Made by a program: the position numbers and the translations under genes. A DNA stretch of 5,915 bases from Polaromonas sp. (GTDB taxonomy: Bacteria > Pseudomonadota > Gammaproteobacteria > Burkholderiales > Burkholderiaceae_C). The notes below the pieces were generated by a model. It made no database searches. It was not told where the DNA came from and saw nothing but the letters and a program-made list of their open reading frames with translations. Where the stretch lies: positions 1 to 5,915 of the forward strand of contig JAJAYS010000171.1 of the NCBI GenBank assembly GCA_026786065.1, given 5' to 3'. This document shows, one piece after another, positions 1 through 5,305 of this stretch; position 1 is the stretch's first letter, and each line of letters opens with the position of its first letter.

Positions 1-148
1 CATCAATGCGGTAGCGCTGGTGGTGCTGCTGGGCATCCGCCTGCAGACACCCCTGCTGTTTGAAGCCGCACTGATCATGGCGATGCTCGGTTTCGCCTCG
101 ACGGTGGCGTTGGCGCGTTACCTGACCCGCGGCGACGTGATCGAATGA
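1..148 (+). CDS. Na+/H+ or K+/H+ antiporter subunit F (MnhF/PhaF/MrpF family), 3' end only
   Basis: This is the C-terminal 48 residues of a small membrane protein, read from position 2 to the TGA at 146-148; the start lies outside the window. It begins [14 protein letters not shown], continues through [22 protein letters not shown] and ends RGDVIE. That is the typical end of MrpF/MnhF/PhaF: a hydrophobic segment, a short polar turn with a conserved FEAAL-like stretch, a last transmembrane helix and a charged tail. The family is a small subunit of the multisubunit Mrp-type cation/proton antiporter in the inner membrane, which uses the proton gradient to export Na+ or K+. The subunit G gene follows after a gap of 10-16 nt in the same direction, which is the usual F-G order and supports both calls. 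Whether the operon is of the Pha (K+) or Mnh (Na+) type cannot be decided here. Confidence 0.88.
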   Translation, partial: INAVALVVLLGIRLQTPLLFEAALIMAMLGFASTVALARYLTRGDVIE

Positions 149-151
149 AAC

Positions 152-157
152 GGAGGG
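152..157 (+). promoter_or_regulatory. Ribosome binding site deciding the subunit G start
   Basis: GGAGGG is a near-perfect Shine-Dalgarno sequence. Its 7-nt spacing to ATG 165, against 1 nt to ATG 159, favours the downstream start. Confidence 0.7.
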
Positions 158-164
158 CATGACC

Positions 165-512
165 ATGGGACTTCACCCTGTCGCTGAATGGCTGGCCGCC
201 GCATGTTTGCTGGTGGCTGCTTTTTTCTCGCTGGTCGGCGCGATCGGGCTGGTCCGCCTGCCGGACTTTTTCATGCGCCTGCACGCCCCCACCAAGGCCT
301 CCACGCTGGGCGTGGGCGGCGTGTTGCTGGCCAGCATGATCCTGGCGGCTGCCGAAGGCCGGGCCGGCTTCGCGGAACTGCTGATCGCGCTTTTTGTCTT
401 CGTCACCGCGCCGGTGTCGGCCAACATGATGGCGCAGGCCGCGCTGCACCTGCGTTTGCCCAGCAAGGCCCCGGCACCCGATGACGCGGTGCCCGAGCGC
501 CGCCCGTCCTGA
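165..512 (+). CDS. Na+/H+ or K+/H+ antiporter subunit G (MnhG/PhaG/MrpG family)
   Basis: A small inner-membrane protein of 115 residues, the usual size for subunit G of Mrp-type cation/proton antiporters. Three hydrophobic segments are visible (about residues 7-29, 45-63 and 70-88). The hallmark stretch GLVRLPDFFMRLHAPTKAST (about 28-47) joins the first two. The C-terminal tail is polar and proline-rich. Subunit G is needed for assembly of the antiporter, although it is not the ion-translocating subunit. Start choice: ATG codons occur at 159 and 165 in the same frame. The ribosome binding site GGAGGG at 152-157 is only 1-2 nt from the first but 7 nt from the second, so 165 is preferred; an annotation starting at 159 (117 residues) would differ by two residues. 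It is the last gene of the antiporter operon in this window and converges on fumC. Confidence 0.9.
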   Translation: MGLHPVAEWLAAACLLVAAFFSLVGAIGLVRLPDFFMRLHAPTKASTLGVGGVLLASMILAAAEGRAGFAELLIALFVFVTAPVSANMMAQAALHLRLPSKAPAPDDAVPERRPS

Positions 513-532
513 GCCGGTGCCGTCCGGGCGGC
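499..532. repeat. Inverted repeat between the convergent antiporter operon and fumC
   Basis: A perfect 8-bp inverted repeat, GCCGCCCG at 499-506 and CGGGCGGC at 525-532, encloses an 18-nt loop that contains the subunit G stop codon. It lies exactly where the two convergent genes meet, so it could slow or stop transcription from both sides. Neither arm is followed by a T-run, so this is not a canonical intrinsic terminator. In a GC-rich genome an 8-bp GC repeat can also arise by chance. Confidence 0.35.
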
Positions 533-533
533 T

Positions 534-1928
534 TCAGGAGGTGGTGCGACCCACCATGTCGCCCGGCACCACCCACTCATCGAACTGTTCTCCCGTCACG
601 TAGCCGGATCCCAGCGCGGCCTCGCGCAGGCTGCTGCCCTCCTTGTGCGCCTTTTTGGCAATAAAAGCCGCCTTGTCGTAACCGATGTGCGGATTCAGCG
701 CCGTCACCAGCATCAGCGAGCGATCCACCAGCTCGGCGATGCGGTCGCAGTTGGGCTGGATGCCGACAGCGCAGTGGTCGTTGAAGCTGACCATGCCGTC
801 GGCCAGCAGGCGCACCGACTGCTGGAAGTTGTGGGCAATCATGGGCCGAAAGACATTGAGCTCGAAGTTGCCCGACGCGCCGCCCAGGTTGATGGCCACG
901 TCGTTGCCGAAGACCTGGCAGCAGAGCATGGTCACCGCTTCGCTCTGCGTCGGGTTGACCTTGCCCGGCATGATGGACGAACCCGGCTCGTTTTCGGGGA
1001 TGCTGAGCTCGCCAATGCCACTGCGCGGCCCACTGGCCAGCCAGCGTATGTCGTTGGCGATTTTCATCAGCGCGGCGGCGAGCGTTTTCAGTGCGCCATG
1101 CGCGTGCACCAGCGCATCGCACGAGGCGAGCGCCTCGAATTTGTTCGGCGCGGTGACAAAAGGCAAACCGGTCAGCGTCGCCAGCTCGGCCGCAACCTGC
1201 GCGGCGTAACCCGGCGGCGCGTTCAGCCCGGTCCCGACCGCCGTGCCGCCCAGCGCCAGCTCGCAAAGGTGCGGCAAGGCAGCGCGTAGATGCCTGGCGC
1301 TGTAATCAAGCTGCGCGACGTAGCCCGAAAACTCCTGGCCGAGGGTCAGCGGCGTTGCGTCCTGCAGGTGGGTTCGGCCGATCTTCACGATGGCGTCGAA
1401 ATCGTGCGACTTTTCGGCCAGCGTTGCGCGCAAGGTGTCGATTGCCGGCAGTAGCTTCCCGGTCATCGCTGTGACCGCTGCGACGTGCATGGCGCTCGGG
1501 AAGACGTCGTTCGACGACTGGCTGCGGTTCACATCGTCGTTCGGGTGCACCAGCCGCCCTTCCCCGCGCACGCCTCCCAGCAACTCGCTGGCGCGGTTGG
1601 CCAGCACCTCGTTGACGTTCATGTTGGTCTGCGTGCCGGAGCCGGTCTGCCAGACCACCAGCGGGAACTCGTCGGCGTGTCGGCCGGCGATTACCTCGTC
1701 GGCCGCTGCGACGATGGCCGTGGTTTTGGCTTCGTCCTGGAAGCCGAGCGCCTGGTTGACCCGCGCAGACGAGCGCTTGACCTGCGCCAGCGCCAGGATG
1801 ATTTCCTGCGGTTGCCGCTCACCCGAAATGTCGAAGTTCTGCAAAGAGCGCTGGGTTTGCGCCCCCCATAGCCTGTCGGCCGGCACCGCGATGGGTCCGA
1901 AGGTGTCGTGTTCGATGCGTGAGGCCAT
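534..1928 (-). CDS. fumC: Class II fumarate hydratase (fumarase C)
   Basis: Fumarase C catalyses reversible hydration of fumarate to L-malate in the TCA cycle. It is a cytosolic, iron-independent homotetramer of the aspartase/fumarase superfamily. The product is 464 residues, against 467 in E. coli FumC. Visible landmarks are the substrate-binding stretch [13 protein letters not shown] (about 95-107), the S-S-N-D region (about 138-141), the catalytic histidine in [10 protein letters not shown] (H187, matching E. coli H188), and the superfamily signature [11 protein letters not shown] (316-326) with the catalytic serine at 317. The C-terminal [10 protein letters not shown] is also typical. Start: the frame stays open upstream to an ATG at 1991, but the 21 extra residues (Arg/Trp-rich) are not family-like. 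[13 protein letters not shown] at 1928 is the standard N-terminus, with a modest AGGGG about 10 nt upstream. It is transcribed divergently from the class I fumarase gene. All key residues are present, so it should be active. Confidence 0.97.
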   Translation of the reverse strand: MASRIEHDTFGPIAVPADRLWGAQTQRSLQNFDISGERQPQEIILALAQVKRSSARVNQALGFQDEAKTTAIVAAADEVIAGRHADEFPLVVWQTGSGTQTNMNVNEVLANRASELLGGVRGEGRLVHPNDDVNRSQSSNDVFPSAMHVAAVTAMTGKLLPAIDTLRATLAEKSHDFDAIVKIGRTHLQDATPLTLGQEFSGYVAQLDYSARHLRAALPHLCELALGGTAVGTGLNAPPGYAAQVAAELATLTGLPFVTAPNKFEALASCDALVHAHGALKTLAAALMKIANDIRWLASGPRSGIGELSIPENEPGSSIMPGKVNPTQSEAVTMLCCQVFGNDVAINLGGASGNFELNVFRPMIAHNFQQSVRLLADGMVSFNDHCAVGIQPNCDRIAELVDRSLMLVTALNPHIGYDKAAFIAKKAHKEGSSLREAALGSGYVTGEQFDEWVVPGDMVGRTTS

Positions 1929-2060
1929 AGTCGGGATACCCCTGGTCCTGTCAAAATAAGCGGGCGCCCAGCGCAAAACCCGCCACCGCACGCCACCGTA
2001 GCAGAGTCCGCGCGTGCCGGAGGTCAGCCATCACCCCCTTCTTTCAGGTTCATTTTCAGC
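1929..2060. promoter_or_regulatory. Divergent intergenic promoter region between the two fumarase genes
   Basis: These 132 bp must carry the promoters of both fumC (leftward) and the class I fumarase (rightward). On the minus strand, TATTTT at 1958-1953 could be a -10 for fumC, giving a leader of about 20 nt that includes AGGGG; no good -35 matches it. A TTGACA on the minus strand (1954-1949) lies too close to the fumC start to serve as its -35. On the plus strand no convincing -35/-10 pair is visible. A perfect Shine-Dalgarno-like GGAGGT at 2019-2024 is 36 nt upstream of the class I ATG. The closer AGGT at 2046-2049 is the more likely ribosome binding site. No SoxS, Fnr or Fur box could be identified by eye. 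Confidence 0.5.
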
Positions 2061-3614
2061 ATGACCACCACGATCAAACAGGCCGATCTCGTCGAATCGA
2101 TCGCCGCCGCGCTGCAGTTCATCAGCTACTACCACCCGGCCGACTACATTGCGCACCTGGCGCGCGCCTACGAGCTCGAAGCCAGCCCGGCCGCTAAAGA
2201 CGCGATGGCGCAGATTCTCACCAACAGCCGCATGAGCGCCACCGGCCACCGCCCGATCTGCCAGGACACCGGCATCGTCAACGTGTTCGTCAAGGTCGGC
2301 ATGAACGTGCGTTGGGACGGCTTCACCGGCAGCTTCGAGGACGCCATCAACGAAGGCGTGCGGCGCGGCTACAACCACCCGGACAACACGCTGCGTGCGT
2401 CCATCGTCGCGGACCCGCACTTCGACCGTAAAAACACCAAAGACAACACGCCGGCGGTGATCGTCACCGAACTGGTGCCGGGCAACACACTTGACATCAC
2501 CGTTGCGGCCAAAGGCGGCGGCAGTGAAAACAAAAGCAAGCTGGCGATGCTCAACCCCGGCGATTCCATCGTAGATTGGGTATTGAAGACGGTGCCAACG
2601 ATGGGCGCCGGCTGGTGCCCGCCCGGCATGCTGGGCATCGGCATCGGCGGCACCGCCGAAAAAGCCATGCTGCTGGCCAAGCAAAGCCTGATGGACGACC
2701 TGGACATGTACGACTTGCAGGCCAAATCGTCACGCGGCGACGCTCTCAGCAAGATCGAGGAAATGCGGCTGGAGCTGTTCGAAAAAGTCAACGCGCTGGG
2801 CATTGGCGCTCAGGGGCTGGGCGGGCTGACGACCGTACTCGACATCAAAATCGCCACCTACCCGACGCATGCAGCTAGCAAGCCGGTTGCGATGATCCCC
2901 AACTGCGCCGCCACGCGGCACGCGCACTTCGTGCTCGACGGCAGCGGACCGGTGTATCTTGACCCGCCGTCGCTCGACCTGTGGCCCCAGGTCAACTGGA
3001 CGCCCGATTACAAAAAGAGCAAAAAAGTCGATCTCAACAGCCTGACGCCGCTTGAGGTCGCCAGCTGGAAACCAGGCCAGACCCTGCTGCTAAACGGCAA
3101 GATGCTGACCGGGCGCGATGCCGCGCACAAGCGCATGGTCGCCATGCTTGCCCGGGGCGAGGCGCTGCCGGTCGATTTCAGAAACCGCGCGATTTACTAC
3201 GTCGGCCCGGTGGACCCGGTGGCCGGCGAAGCGGTCGGCCCGGCCGGCCCGACGACCGCGACCCGGATGGACGACTTCACCGAAGCCATGCTGGGGCAAA
3301 CCGGCCTTCTGGTGATGATCGGCAAGTCTGAGCGCGGACCGGCTGCGATTGAATCGATCAAAAAACACCAGGCGGCGTATCTGATGGCGGTTGGCGGCGC
3401 GGCCTATCTGCTGTCCAAAGCCATTCGGCAGGCCCGCGTCGTCGGTTTCGCCGACCTCGGCATGGAGGCGATTTACGAGTTCGACGTGGTGGACATGCCG
3501 GTTACGGTAGCGGTCGATGCCGGGGGCACCAGCGTCCACACCACCGGACCGGCCGAATGGCAGCGCAAGATCGCCAGCGGCGCGTTCAAGGGCATTGCGC
3601 TGGCTGTCGGCTGA
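2061..3614 (+). CDS. Class I fumarate hydratase, [4Fe-4S] enzyme (FumA/FumB type)
   Basis: A single-chain class I fumarase of 517 residues, carrying out fumarate to L-malate hydration in the TCA cycle with an oxygen-sensitive [4Fe-4S] cluster whose open iron binds substrate. The N-terminal alpha domain (about 1-290) and C-terminal beta domain (about 330-510) are both present. Three cysteines sit where the cluster ligands of this family occur: C67 in PICQDTG, C186 in GAGWCPPGMLG and C282 in PNCAATRH. Their spacings (119 and 96) are close to those I recall for the structurally known Leishmania enzyme. Other family motifs are KGGGSENKS (151-159), GPVDPVAGEAVGPAGPTTA (382-400) and GKSERGP (421-427). 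Start at 2061: no other in-frame ATG, GTG or TTG precedes it nearby, and MTTTIKQADLVESIAAALQFISYYHP resembles known members. The Shine-Dalgarno is weak (AGGT, 11 nt upstream). It is divergent from fumC. Fumarate hydratase is the main call; a related tartrate dehydratase-like role is less likely given the length. Confidence 0.96.
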   Translation: MTTTIKQADLVESIAAALQFISYYHPADYIAHLARAYELEASPAAKDAMAQILTNSRMSATGHRPICQDTGIVNVFVKVGMNVRWDGFTGSFEDAINEGVRRGYNHPDNTLRASIVADPHFDRKNTKDNTPAVIVTELVPGNTLDITVAAKGGGSENKSKLAMLNPGDSIVDWVLKTVPTMGAGWCPPGMLGIGIGGTAEKAMLLAKQSLMDDLDMYDLQAKSSRGDALSKIEEMRLELFEKVNALGIGAQGLGGLTTVLDIKIATYPTHAASKPVAMIPNCAATRHAHFVLDGSGPVYLDPPSLDLWPQVNWTPDYKKSKKVDLNSLTPLEVASWKPGQTLLLNGKMLTGRDAAHKRMVAMLARGEALPVDFRNRAIYYVGPVDPVAGEAVGPAGPTTATRMDDFTEAMLGQTGLLVMIGKSERGPAAIESIKKHQAAYLMAVGGAAYLLSKAIRQARVVGFADLGMEAIYEFDVVDMPVTVAVDAGGTSVHTTGPAEWQRKIASGAFKGIALAVG

Positions 3615-3720
3615 CCGCAGGTAAGCCCGGGAGCCGATCCAGCCCGATACCCGGGGCGCAATTCCGGCCGCCGACCCATAGCACATTTGTAGCCGAAAAC
3701 CACAAGGCACGGGCGCGAGC

Positions 3721-3739
3721 AGCTACAAAACTCGTAGCA
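3721..3739 (+). repeat. 19-bp dyad element, copy 1
   Basis: AGCTACAAAACTCGTAGCA contains the dyad GCTAC-N7-GTAGC (3722-3738) and matches 15 of 19 bases of a second copy at 4479-4497. It lies just upstream of the candidate -10 of the winged-helix regulator gene. It may be an operator, or a piece of a common intergenic repeat of the genome. Confidence 0.5.
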
Positions 3740-3864
3740 GATCGATTTTTGCGTTATATTTACCGCAGACCATTTTGCGGGTCTGGGCGGTCCGCAGCAG
3801 CCCCGGCTCCGCAGTCGCACCAGCCCGCACCATGCACCGATCAACCGCCCAATTTGTGACCCAG

Positions 3865-3870
3865 AGGAGA
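3865..3870 (+). promoter_or_regulatory. Strong ribosome binding site of the winged-helix regulator
   Basis: AGGAGA ends 7 nt before ATG 3878, with an A-rich spacer. This is the clearest translation start signal in the window and fixes the start of the regulator gene. Confidence 0.75.
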
Positions 3871-3877
3871 TAAAAAA

Positions 3878-4201
3878 ATGAGCACCAAAGAAAATGCTTC
3901 CATCAACCAGCTGCTTAAGTTGCTTGAGTCGCGCTATGCCATGCGTGTGCTGTGGGCGCTGAAAGACGGGCATCCGCAGACCTTCCGCTTGCTGCAGGAC
4001 AGCGTCGGCGGCATCACCCCGAACACGCTCAACACCCGCATCAAGGAACTGCGGGTGGCCGGCCTGATGGGGCACGGTGACAACGGCTACACGGTCACGG
4101 TGCTTGGCACCGACCTGCTCAAGCGCCTGAACGACCTGCAGGCCTTTGCCGGCAAATGGACCAGCAGCCAGAGCAAGGCGAGCGCAGTCAAGAAAAAGTA
4201 A
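3878..4201 (+). CDS. HxlR-like winged helix-turn-helix transcriptional regulator
   Basis: A small basic protein of 107 residues with the shape of an HxlR-family DNA-binding domain. A first helix includes SRYAMRVLWALKDG (18-31, compare the family's W-x-(x)-x-I-L-x-x-L-x-x-G pattern). It is followed by TFRLLQDSVGGITPNTLNTR (35-54), resembling R-F-x-E-L-x-x-x-x-x-G-I-S-x-x-x-L-x-x-R, then IKELRVAGLM (55-64), a beta wing around YTVTVLGTDLL (71-81) and a C-terminal helix ending in W94. The tail is lysine-rich (AVKKK). Such proteins usually bind palindromic operators as dimers, often near their own gene. This one has no cysteine at all, so the thiol-based sensing known for some HxlR members (YodB, HypR) cannot apply. 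The signal and targets are unknown. It has its own upstream dyads, a strong ribosome binding site and a terminator, so it looks monocistronic. A MarR- or ArsR-type wHTH is less likely. Confidence 0.8.
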   Translation: MSTKENASINQLLKLLESRYAMRVLWALKDGHPQTFRLLQDSVGGITPNTLNTRIKELRVAGLMGHGDNGYTVTVLGTDLLKRLNDLQAFAGKWTSSQSKASAVKKK

Positions 4202-4270
4202 GCGCGCAGGGAGCCTCGTTCGGCAGCAACACCGGCCAGGCTTTCTGGGGCTCCGGATGCCCGGAACCAG

Positions 4271-4292
4271 GCGGCCAGTTGGCCGCTTTTTT
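4271..4292 (+). terminator. Intrinsic terminator after the winged-helix regulator
   Basis: GCGGCCA at 4271-4277 and TGGCCGC at 4280-4286 are perfectly complementary and are followed by six T residues (4287-4292). With a 4-nt loop (AGTT) the stem is six GC pairs. It begins 70 nt after the regulator's stop codon. A second, less stable hairpin (TCCGG/CCGGA at 4252-4265, flanked by CTGG/CCAG) lies directly in front of it. This ends the regulator transcript before grpE. Confidence 0.88.
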
Positions 4293-4478
4293 CCATCCGC
4301 AGCCTGCAGACGACCCGGCCGACCGATTGTCAGCGCCCCTTCCCAAGTGCCTGGCACCCCAACCGTAGCCCGATCCTGGCGGACATTTGGACGCACAGCC
4401 AAGCGCAAATCCTGGCGCAAATCATGGCCCATATTCTGAATAAATATCGGCTTTATACCATTAAATTCGGGCGTTATC

Positions 4479-4497
4479 AGCTATTAAAAGCGTAGCA
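4479..4497 (+). repeat. 19-bp dyad element, copy 2
   Basis: AGCTATTAAAAGCGTAGCA matches the element at 3721-3739 at 15 of 19 positions, with all mismatches in the centre and both GCTA and CGTAGCA ends kept. It lies about 90 bp upstream of the grpE heat-shock promoter. Confidence 0.5.
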
Positions 4498-4567
4498 CTT
4501 GCGGCCCGCTTCGTAGCGTCCGGATTGCGTTGGGAGCGAATTTTTTCGGGCAGTCGCATGCCCCTGC

Positions 4568-4592
4568 CTTGAAAGGGGCTTTGATGCCCCAA
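4568..4592 (+). promoter_or_regulatory. Sigma32 (RpoH) heat-shock promoter of grpE
   Basis: The -35 CTTGAA (4568-4573, followed by A) and -10 CCCCAA (4587-4592) are separated by 13 nt. This matches the RpoH consensus CTTGAAA-N12-16-CCCCAT-N-T. The arrangement CTTGAA, then a GGGG-containing spacer, then CCCC closely resembles the E. coli groE heat-shock promoter from memory. Transcription would start near 4599, giving a leader of about 29 nt before the grpE ATG. A perfect 10-bp palindrome, ACAAGCTTGT (4597-4606), overlaps the predicted start point. Confidence 0.82.
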
Positions 4593-4627
4593 GGTCACAA
4601 GCTTGTCTGTTCATCTCTTTTTGCCCT

Positions 4628-5218
4628 ATGCCTGAAAACAATCCTTCCGAACGCATCGAGCCGCTTTTTGGCGATCCCTCCCCAGAAGAACTCGAAGCCG
4701 CGCAGGCCGCCAACGAATTCGATGCGATGGCGCTGTCGCAGGCAGCCGAAGCCGCCCAAGCCGAAGTCGTCGCCCTGCAGGCCAAAAACAGCGAGCTTTC
4801 TGAGAACTTCCTGCGTGCGAAGGCCGAGACCGAGAATGCCCGCCGCCGCGCCGACGAGGACATCTCCAAGGCGCGCAAGTTCGCGGTCGAAAGCTTCGCC
4901 GAGAGCCTGCTGCCGGTGACCGACAGCCTGGAGGCCGGGCTGGCCATCAAGGACGCGACGCCGCAGCAGATTCGCGAAGGCGCCGAAGCAACGCTCAAGC
5001 AGCTCAAGAGCGCGCTGGAGCGCAATCGGGTCATTGAGATCAACCCGGCCGCCGGCAGCAAGTTCGACCCGCACCTGCACCAGGCGATCAGCATGGTGCC
5101 GCTGGGCCCGGACTTCAAGCAGGACCCAAACACCGTAGTCAGCGTGCTGCAAAAGGGCTATTCGATTGCCGACCGCATCCTCAGGCCAGCCCTCGTGACC
5201 GTCGCGGCCCCAGCATAA
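4628..5218 (+). CDS. grpE: Nucleotide exchange factor GrpE (Hsp70 cochaperone)
   Basis: GrpE is the cytosolic dimeric cochaperone that drives ADP release from DnaK and so resets its substrate cycle. The product is 196 residues, against 197 in E. coli. The N-terminal part is acidic and variable (1-35). A long helical coiled-coil region follows (about 36-100, including [19 protein letters not shown] and [17 protein letters not shown]). After it come the four-helix-bundle region and the C-terminal beta domain with the GrpE signature [13 protein letters not shown] (145-157) and [19 protein letters not shown] (170-188). ATG 4628 is the only ATG/GTG/TTG start in frame nearby. It has no recognisable Shine-Dalgarno; the sequence before it is pyrimidine-rich (ATCTCTTTTTGCCCT). 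It lies downstream of a strong sigma32 promoter and 168 bp upstream of dnaK in the same direction, so heat-shock control and co-transcription with dnaK are expected. Confidence 0.97.
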   Translation: MPENNPSERIEPLFGDPSPEELEAAQAANEFDAMALSQAAEAAQAEVVALQAKNSELSENFLRAKAETENARRRADEDISKARKFAVESFAESLLPVTDSLEAGLAIKDATPQQIREGAEATLKQLKSALERNRVIEINPAAGSKFDPHLHQAISMVPLGPDFKQDPNTVVSVLQKGYSIADRILRPALVTVAAPA

Positions 5219-5226
5219 GCCGCCAT

Positions 5227-5251
5227 TGCGCTGAAATAAGGCAGCAGCGCA
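5227..5251 (+). repeat. Hairpin just after the grpE stop codon
   Basis: TGCGCTG (5227-5233) and CAGCGCA (5245-5251) are perfectly complementary over 7 bp, with an 11-nt loop. There is no T-run, so full termination is unlikely. It could protect the grpE 3' end, or partly attenuate read-through into dnaK. It ends only 2 nt before the -35 of the internal sigma32-like promoter. Confidence 0.45.
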
Positions 5252-5253
5252 GG

Positions 5254-5281
5254 CTTGAAGTAGTGCAACAAAACCCTAAAT
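5254..5281 (+). promoter_or_regulatory. Second sigma32-like promoter, in front of dnaK
   Basis: CTTGAA (5254-5259) is a full RpoH -35. After 14 nt comes CCCTAAAT (5274-5281), which matches CCCCATNT at all defined positions except two. It would start transcription near 5288 and give dnaK a leader of about 100 nt. The -10 is weaker than that of the grpE promoter, so this is a candidate only. Confidence 0.5.
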
Positions 5282-5305
5282 CTCCAGCATCGTCTTCAAA
5301 TCTGA

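Larger units (their letters stand above)
3615..3877. promoter_or_regulatory. Upstream region of the winged-helix regulator, rich in dyads
   Basis: This non-coding stretch holds several short symmetric elements. A weak hairpin with CCCGGG arms (3626-3631 and 3650-3655) follows the class I fumarase stop but has no T-run. TTTGTAGC at 3686-3693 and GCTACAAA at 3722-3729 form a perfect 8-bp inverted repeat. GCTAC/GTAGC at 3722-3738 forms a second dyad sharing one arm with the first. TATATT at 3755-3760 is a plausible -10; the -35 position (3732-3737, TCGTAG) is poor and lies inside the second dyad. A 6-bp hairpin, CAGACC/GGTCTG with an 8-nt loop (3766-3785), would be in the resulting leader. The promoter assignment is inference from AT-richness and position. 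Confidence 0.45.
4202..4627. other. 426-bp non-coding region between the regulator and grpE
   Basis: No credible gene is seen on either strand; the open frames here lack family-like sequence and ribosome binding sites. From left to right it holds the regulator's terminator (4271-4292), three imperfect 12-bp tandem units (GCGCAAATCCTG, GCGCAAATCATG, GCCCATATTCTG at 4403-4438), an AT-rich stretch (about 4431-4490) unlike the GC-rich surroundings, the second copy of the 19-bp dyad element (4479-4497), a further CGTAGC at 4512-4517 exactly 21 nt after the one at 4491, and the sigma32 promoter (4568-4592). The AT-rich part could hold a housekeeping promoter for grpE, but no good -35/-10 pair stands out. 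Confidence 0.6.

Noticed and set aside
1949..1954. Perfect TTGACA on the minus strand upstream of fumC
   Set aside because: A -10 at normal spacing would fall on the fumC start codon, so the transcript would lack the start. Probably chance.
1929..1991. N-terminal extension of fumC from the ATG at 1991
   Set aside because: The extra 21 residues are Arg/Trp-rich and unlike the family. [13 protein letters not shown] at 1928 is the usual N-terminus.
2031..2684. Long minus-strand open frame inside the class I fumarase gene
   Set aside because: Composition is that of antisense GC-rich third-position bias. The plus strand encodes a complete, motif-rich enzyme.
3626..3655. CCCGGG/CCCGGG hairpin after the class I fumarase as a terminator
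   Set aside because: No T-run follows, the loop is 18 nt, and CCCGGG is self-complementary and common at this GC content.
3473..4432. Long minus-strand open frame across the regulator gene
   Set aside because: It is low-complexity Arg/Gly/Pro-rich shadow sequence antisense to the regulator and fumarase codons, with no domain and with clear coding signal on the other strand.
4146..4439. Plus-strand open frame overlapping the end of the regulator gene and its terminator
   Set aside because: It runs through the intrinsic terminator, is Arg/Pro-rich, lacks a ribosome binding site and resembles no family.
4493..4499. TAGCACT, resembling the left half of a CIRCE (HrcA) operator upstream of the heat-shock genes
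   Set aside because: CIRCE needs TTAGCACTC-N9-GAGTGCTAA. The flanking bases do not match and no right half is present within 9 nt.
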